The notes under the pieces were generated by a model that was not told the origin of the DNA, did no database searches, and saw only the letters and a list, made by a program, of their open reading frames with translations. The translations under genes were made by a program, and so were the position numbers. Shown here in pieces: positions 5,964 through 8,584 of a DNA stretch of 8,584 nt (position 1 is the first letter of the stretch; the number at the start of each line of letters is the position of its first letter). Location of the stretch: assembly GCA_017521065.1 (NCBI GenBank), contig JAFXEA010000138.1, positions 1 through 8,584 of the forward strand, in the 5' to 3' direction. This DNA is from Kiritimatiellia bacterium (GTDB lineage: Bacteria > Verrucomicrobiota > Kiritimatiellia > RFP12 > UBA1067).

Positions 5964-7361
5964 CTACCGCAGGAAAATCTCGATTACCGGAACCGACACA
6001 TTCGGCTTCTGCATCGGAAGAACCAATCCCCCGACGGGCTTGAGATCCCCCTGCTGTCCGTGGCGGGCTACAGGATTGCGGACGGCGATCTCGGAACCGT
6101 CGTGCAGGAACTGGGCGTACTTGACCTTGCCGTAGAAGTCGAGAGGCAGAAAGCCCATCGGATAGTTCACAAGGTGCAAATAGAGCGTTTCCTGCTTGGG
6201 ATTGTACGTGAGCACGGTCCCGTTCGGTGCGGCAAAATCTTCGGGAGCTCTTGTGCATCCGTAAATCGACCTTGAATTGAAATGCATCCATCTGGCGAAT
6301 CCCTCAAGGCGTTCCATGGCGCGCCAGTCGAACTCGCCGCGCGCTGTCGGCCCCACATTGAGTATCAGGTTCCCTCCCTTTGAAACCGTGTCGGCAAGGA
6401 GCTCGATCAACTGCGGAAGACTTTTCCATGTGTTCTCGTCGCGATGATATCCCCAGCTCCCTGAAAATGTCTGGCACGTCTCCCACGGAACCTCCTTCCC
6501 GCGCACAGTCGGCCAGGCCGCAGGCTTGCACTGTTCTGGCGTCACGAAATCCCAGCCGTCCTCGGATTCCATAAGGTCAAGTCTGCTGTCCACAAGACAC
6601 TGAGGCTGGTGTTTCCGCGTCAGTTTCAGCAGTTCCACGGCGTTCCAATCCTGCCAGGTCTTCCCGAATTCCCCCTTTGGCGTGTAGTCGTACCAGATTA
6701 TGTCAATACGCCCATAGCCCGTAAGAAGCTCATGCACCTGCTCAAACATGTACTTGCGGTACCGGTCCATGTTGCGGTTTGCGTTCAACTTCGCGACAGC
6801 AGCCTTCTTGTCACCTTCGATCTTTCCGAAAAGCGGATGGGGAAAGTCCACCGTGTAGTCCGGGTGATGCCAGTCCATGATGGAGAAGTAGAACCCGACC
6901 TTGAGGCCTTCCGCCCGGAACGCATCCACAAACTCGCGCACGACGTCACGTCCGAACTCGGTATTCGTGATCTTGTAGTCGGTGGTTTTAGTATCCCACA
7001 TGCAGAAGCCTTCATGGTGCTTTGTGGTGAGGACAGCATATTTCATTCCGGCGGCTTTTGCCGTTCTGGCCCACTTTCTCGCATCATAAAGATCAGGATT
7101 GAATCGCGGCATATATTTCCTGCCGTATGTCTCCGTATCGATCTTCTCTATGCTCTGCACCCATTCGTGACGACCAGGCACCGCATAGAGCCCAAAATGG
7201 ATGAACATCCCGAATCTGTCATGCCGCCACCACGCCATGCGTTCGGCGCGTTGCGCTTCCGTCTCGTCGAATATGCGACTGGGCGGCTTCGGAGTATCAG
7301 CCCACAGTGCGGTAATGAAACCTGCTGTCACGATTGACGTTAATATAAACTTTCCTTTCAT
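5964..7361 (-). CDS. Secreted alpha-L-fucosidase, glycoside hydrolase family 29
   Basis: The enzyme hydrolyses terminal alpha-L-fucose by a retaining mechanism, acting outside the cytoplasm. The 465 residues begin with a Sec signal peptide (about 1-21, ending ALWA before DTP). The GH29 barrel follows: FGMFIHFGLYAVPG (50-63) with His55, TKHHEGFCMWD (113-123), and GFYFSIMDWHHPDY (156-169). By comparison with the Thermotoga enzyme, Asp225 in IDIIWYDYT is the likely nucleophile, and Glu294 in VPWETC, just before SWGYHRDE, is the candidate acid/base. KGGNLILNVGP (328-338) is a typical late barrel motif, and a short beta-rich C-terminal part follows (about 375-465). I chose the Met at 7361 because AAAGGAG lies 4 nt upstream and the signal peptide starts there; a longer in-frame start at 7484 would overlap the MFS gene. 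The linkage cleaved (1,2, 1,3, 1,4 or 1,6) is not determined. Confidence 0.95.
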   Translation of the reverse strand: MKGKFILTSIVTAGFITALWADTPKPPSRIFDETEAQRAERMAWWRHDRFGMFIHFGLYAVPGRHEWVQSIEKIDTETYGRKYMPRFNPDLYDARKWARTAKAAGMKYAVLTTKHHEGFCMWDTKTTDYKITNTEFGRDVVREFVDAFRAEGLKVGFYFSIMDWHHPDYTVDFPHPLFGKIEGDKKAAVAKLNANRNMDRYRKYMFEQVHELLTGYGRIDIIWYDYTPKGEFGKTWQDWNAVELLKLTRKHQPQCLVDSRLDLMESEDGWDFVTPEQCKPAAWPTVRGKEVPWETCQTFSGSWGYHRDENTWKSLPQLIELLADTVSKGGNLILNVGPTARGEFDWRAMERLEGFARWMHFNSRSIYGCTRAPEDFAAPNGTVLTYNPKQETLYLHLVNYPMGFLPLDFYGKVKYAQFLHDGSEIAVRNPVARHGQQGDLKPVGGLVLPMQKPNVSVPVIEIFLR

Positions 7362-7365
7362 AAGG

Positions 7366-7372
7366 CTCCTTT
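7366..7372 (-). promoter_or_regulatory. Ribosome binding site deciding the fucosidase start
   Basis: On the minus strand AAAGGAG sits 4 nt before the ATG at 7361. It supports this start over the upstream in-frame Met at 7484, which lies inside the MFS gene. Confidence 0.75.
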
Positions 7373-7386
7373 CATGGTTTGAACAA

Positions 7387-8584
7387 TCACCGAGTCGCCG
7401 ATTCCTTCTCCCGGATGTAGTAGCGGAAACGTGAGACCAATATGAGCGCCAATGCGGCGGCATAGAACAGCGGAAATGTCGCAAGACCGTCCCTCAACGA
7501 CGAATGCTGCCTGATCCAGCCAAGCATGACCGGGGCGAATGAACCGAATATGTACGAAATCCCGAGCATGAATCCCAATGCGGACGCATGGTACCTCGGC
7601 TTTATCACGTCGAAGAACGCGACGTTGAGATTGGAATCCAGCATGCCACGGAAAAAGCCGCAACAGGCAAGAGCCATACAGCACCCCACGAGCGACACTG
7701 ATTCTGCGACAAAATACCATGCGATTCCGCACCCTGTCACACCGGCCGCAAGAATCTCAAGCCGGGCGCCGTTCCTGCGGAGCGCCAGCGAGTCGCCCAG
7801 TCGCCCGCCGAACATCACACCAAGTATCGCACCGATGTACATCCACAGAACCGCATGAAGCACCACATCCCGCATGGTCAGGTCGGGGAACACATCGCGA
7901 ATGAACGAAGGCGTCCAGATCGTGAAGCCGATCGTGACACCGTTGAGTATCACAAGATACGCACCGTACAGGAGCGCGGAGCGCTTGGACGCCACGGCGG
8001 CGAGCGCCTCCTTCAGCGACGCCTTGTCGGAACCCGAAGACACGCTTTTTGTGTTCTCCATGACAAGGGACATCACAACCACCCACACAAGCGCAAGACC
8101 GCCCACGACAATGAACGCCGTCCGCCACCCGTCCGCCGACATTCCGGCGAGATGACCTGAACCTATCGCGCACACTACAATCCCGATATATACGGCGGAC
8201 TGCATGATCGAAAGCGCGGTCGCCCGCGTATTCTCCCCGTGCAGCTGCATCATCAGCGACATCCCGGGAGGGAATACGAGCGGCTGGCCGAGTCCGTTGA
8301 GAATGCCGTACGAGACGACAAGCGCACCCACACAGCCGGCGAAACCGGAAACGAAGCCGCCGACGCCGAACAGCAGCACACCCGACACCAGCACCCACTT
8401 CCTCGAAATGAGGTCGCTCAAAAAGCCTGCGCAAAGCACCGTGGCGCCGTAGATGAACGTAAACACCGTTCCCACAAAGCCGATCTCCACGGATGAAACG
8501 TTGAGCGACTCGGTTATCAGAGGGAGTGTCGCGCCGTATATCTGACGCACCCCCTGCTGAAAGAACACGGCACCCCATACTATC
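7387..8584 (-). CDS. MFS transporter, 5' end cut by window edge
   Basis: This is a cytoplasmic-membrane carrier of the major facilitator superfamily, probably importing a sugar or sugar acid released by the downstream hydrolases. The reading frame stays open to the window edge (visible start I-V-W-G-A-V), so the GTG at 8568 is internal and the true start lies outside. About 398 residues are visible, with roughly eleven hydrophobic segments. A motif-A-like loop (GFLSDLISRK) lies near visible residues 53-62, and a second, GGRLGDSLALRR, near 259-270 after the central hydrophilic loop (about 175-200), as expected for two six-helix halves. A late segment, RGMLDSN followed by FDVIKPRYHASALG, resembles sugar-acid type MFS proteins as I remember them. 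The gene ends in TGA 25 nt before the fucosidase start, so the two are probably cotranscribed. The substrate cannot be read from sequence alone. Confidence 0.9.
   Translation of the reverse strand, partial: IVWGAVFFQQGVRQIYGATLPLITESLNVSSVEIGFVGTVFTFIYGATVLCAGFLSDLISRKWVLVSGVLLFGVGGFVSGFAGCVGALVVSYGILNGLGQPLVFPPGMSLMMQLHGENTRATALSIMQSAVYIGIVVCAIGSGHLAGMSADGWRTAFIVVGGLALVWVVVMSLVMENTKSVSSGSDKASLKEALAAVASKRSALLYGAYLVILNGVTIGFTIWTPSFIRDVFPDLTMRDVVLHAVLWMYIGAILGVMFGGRLGDSLALRRNGARLEILAAGVTGCGIAWYFVAESVSLVGCCMALACCGFFRGMLDSNLNVAFFDVIKPRYHASALGFMLGISYIFGSFAPVMLGWIRQHSSLRDGLATFPLFYAAALALILVSRFRYYIREKESATR

Noticed and set aside
6609..7337. Plus-strand open frame of 242 codons
   Set aside because: It lies wholly antisense to the GH29 gene, has no recognisable domain, and its length is explained by the G+C-rich opposite strand.
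7358..7375. Five-codon minus-strand ORF (MKGAL) whose TGA overlaps the fucosidase ATG
   Set aside because: It could look like a leader or coupling cistron, but no ribosome binding site precedes its ATG, and the AGGAG inside it serves the fucosidase. Probably chance.
7757..8578. Minus-strand frame of 273 codons beginning MGCRVLSAGG
   Set aside because: It is an alternate frame of the MFS gene, rich in Arg and Cys with no membrane segments, typical of an out-of-frame shadow.

Overview
The window carries one compact block of genes, all on the minus strand, so transcription runs from high to low coordinates. It looks like a glycan-foraging operon from a PVC-group bacterium, most likely Verrucomicrobiota of the Kiritimatiellia or Lentisphaeria type. 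This placement is inferred from gene style: a Tat-exported phosphoesterase, Sec-exported GH29 and GH88 enzymes, a large secreted protein with PATR-like (autotransporter-associated beta strand) repeats and a discoidin-like segment but no outer-membrane barrel, an MFS carrier instead of SusC/SusD, and AGGAG ribosome binding sites. No marker gene in the window fixes the taxonomy.

Layout in transcription order. (1) 8584-7387: MFS transporter whose 5' end lies beyond the window. (2) 7361-5964: secreted alpha-L-fucosidase (GH29), 25 nt downstream. (3) 5921-3219: 900-residue exported PATR/discoidin-like protein, 42 nt downstream. (4) 3222-3034: a 62-codon stretch resembling the C-terminal end of a calcineurin-like phosphoesterase, starting exactly at the stop of gene 3 and probably a gene remnant. 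(5) 2974-1769: exported GH88 unsaturated glucuronyl hydrolase. (6) 1666-233: Tat-exported calcineurin-like metallophosphoesterase, intact. (7) 232-1: AT-rich non-coding end with two adjacent stem-loops and a small dyad.

Read together, the genes suggest uptake and trimming of a polysaccharide or glycoconjugate that contains fucose and, after lyase action, 4,5-unsaturated uronic acids. The fucosidase and GH88 enzyme would act outside the cytoplasm on oligosaccharides, the MFS protein would import a released sugar or acid, and the PATR protein may be a surface or secreted glycan-binding factor. The phosphoesterase substrate is unknown. No polysaccharide lyase, sulfatase or regulator is visible, so those parts of the pathway must lie outside the window if they exist.

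The points most worth a second look are the phosphoesterase remnant abutting the PATR gene, an A9 homopolymer inside the PATR gene where loss of one base gives an immediate stop, the PATR protein itself, and the paired stem-loops after the last gene. I found no tRNA, rRNA, CRISPR array or transposase, and nothing here clearly constitutes a new system.
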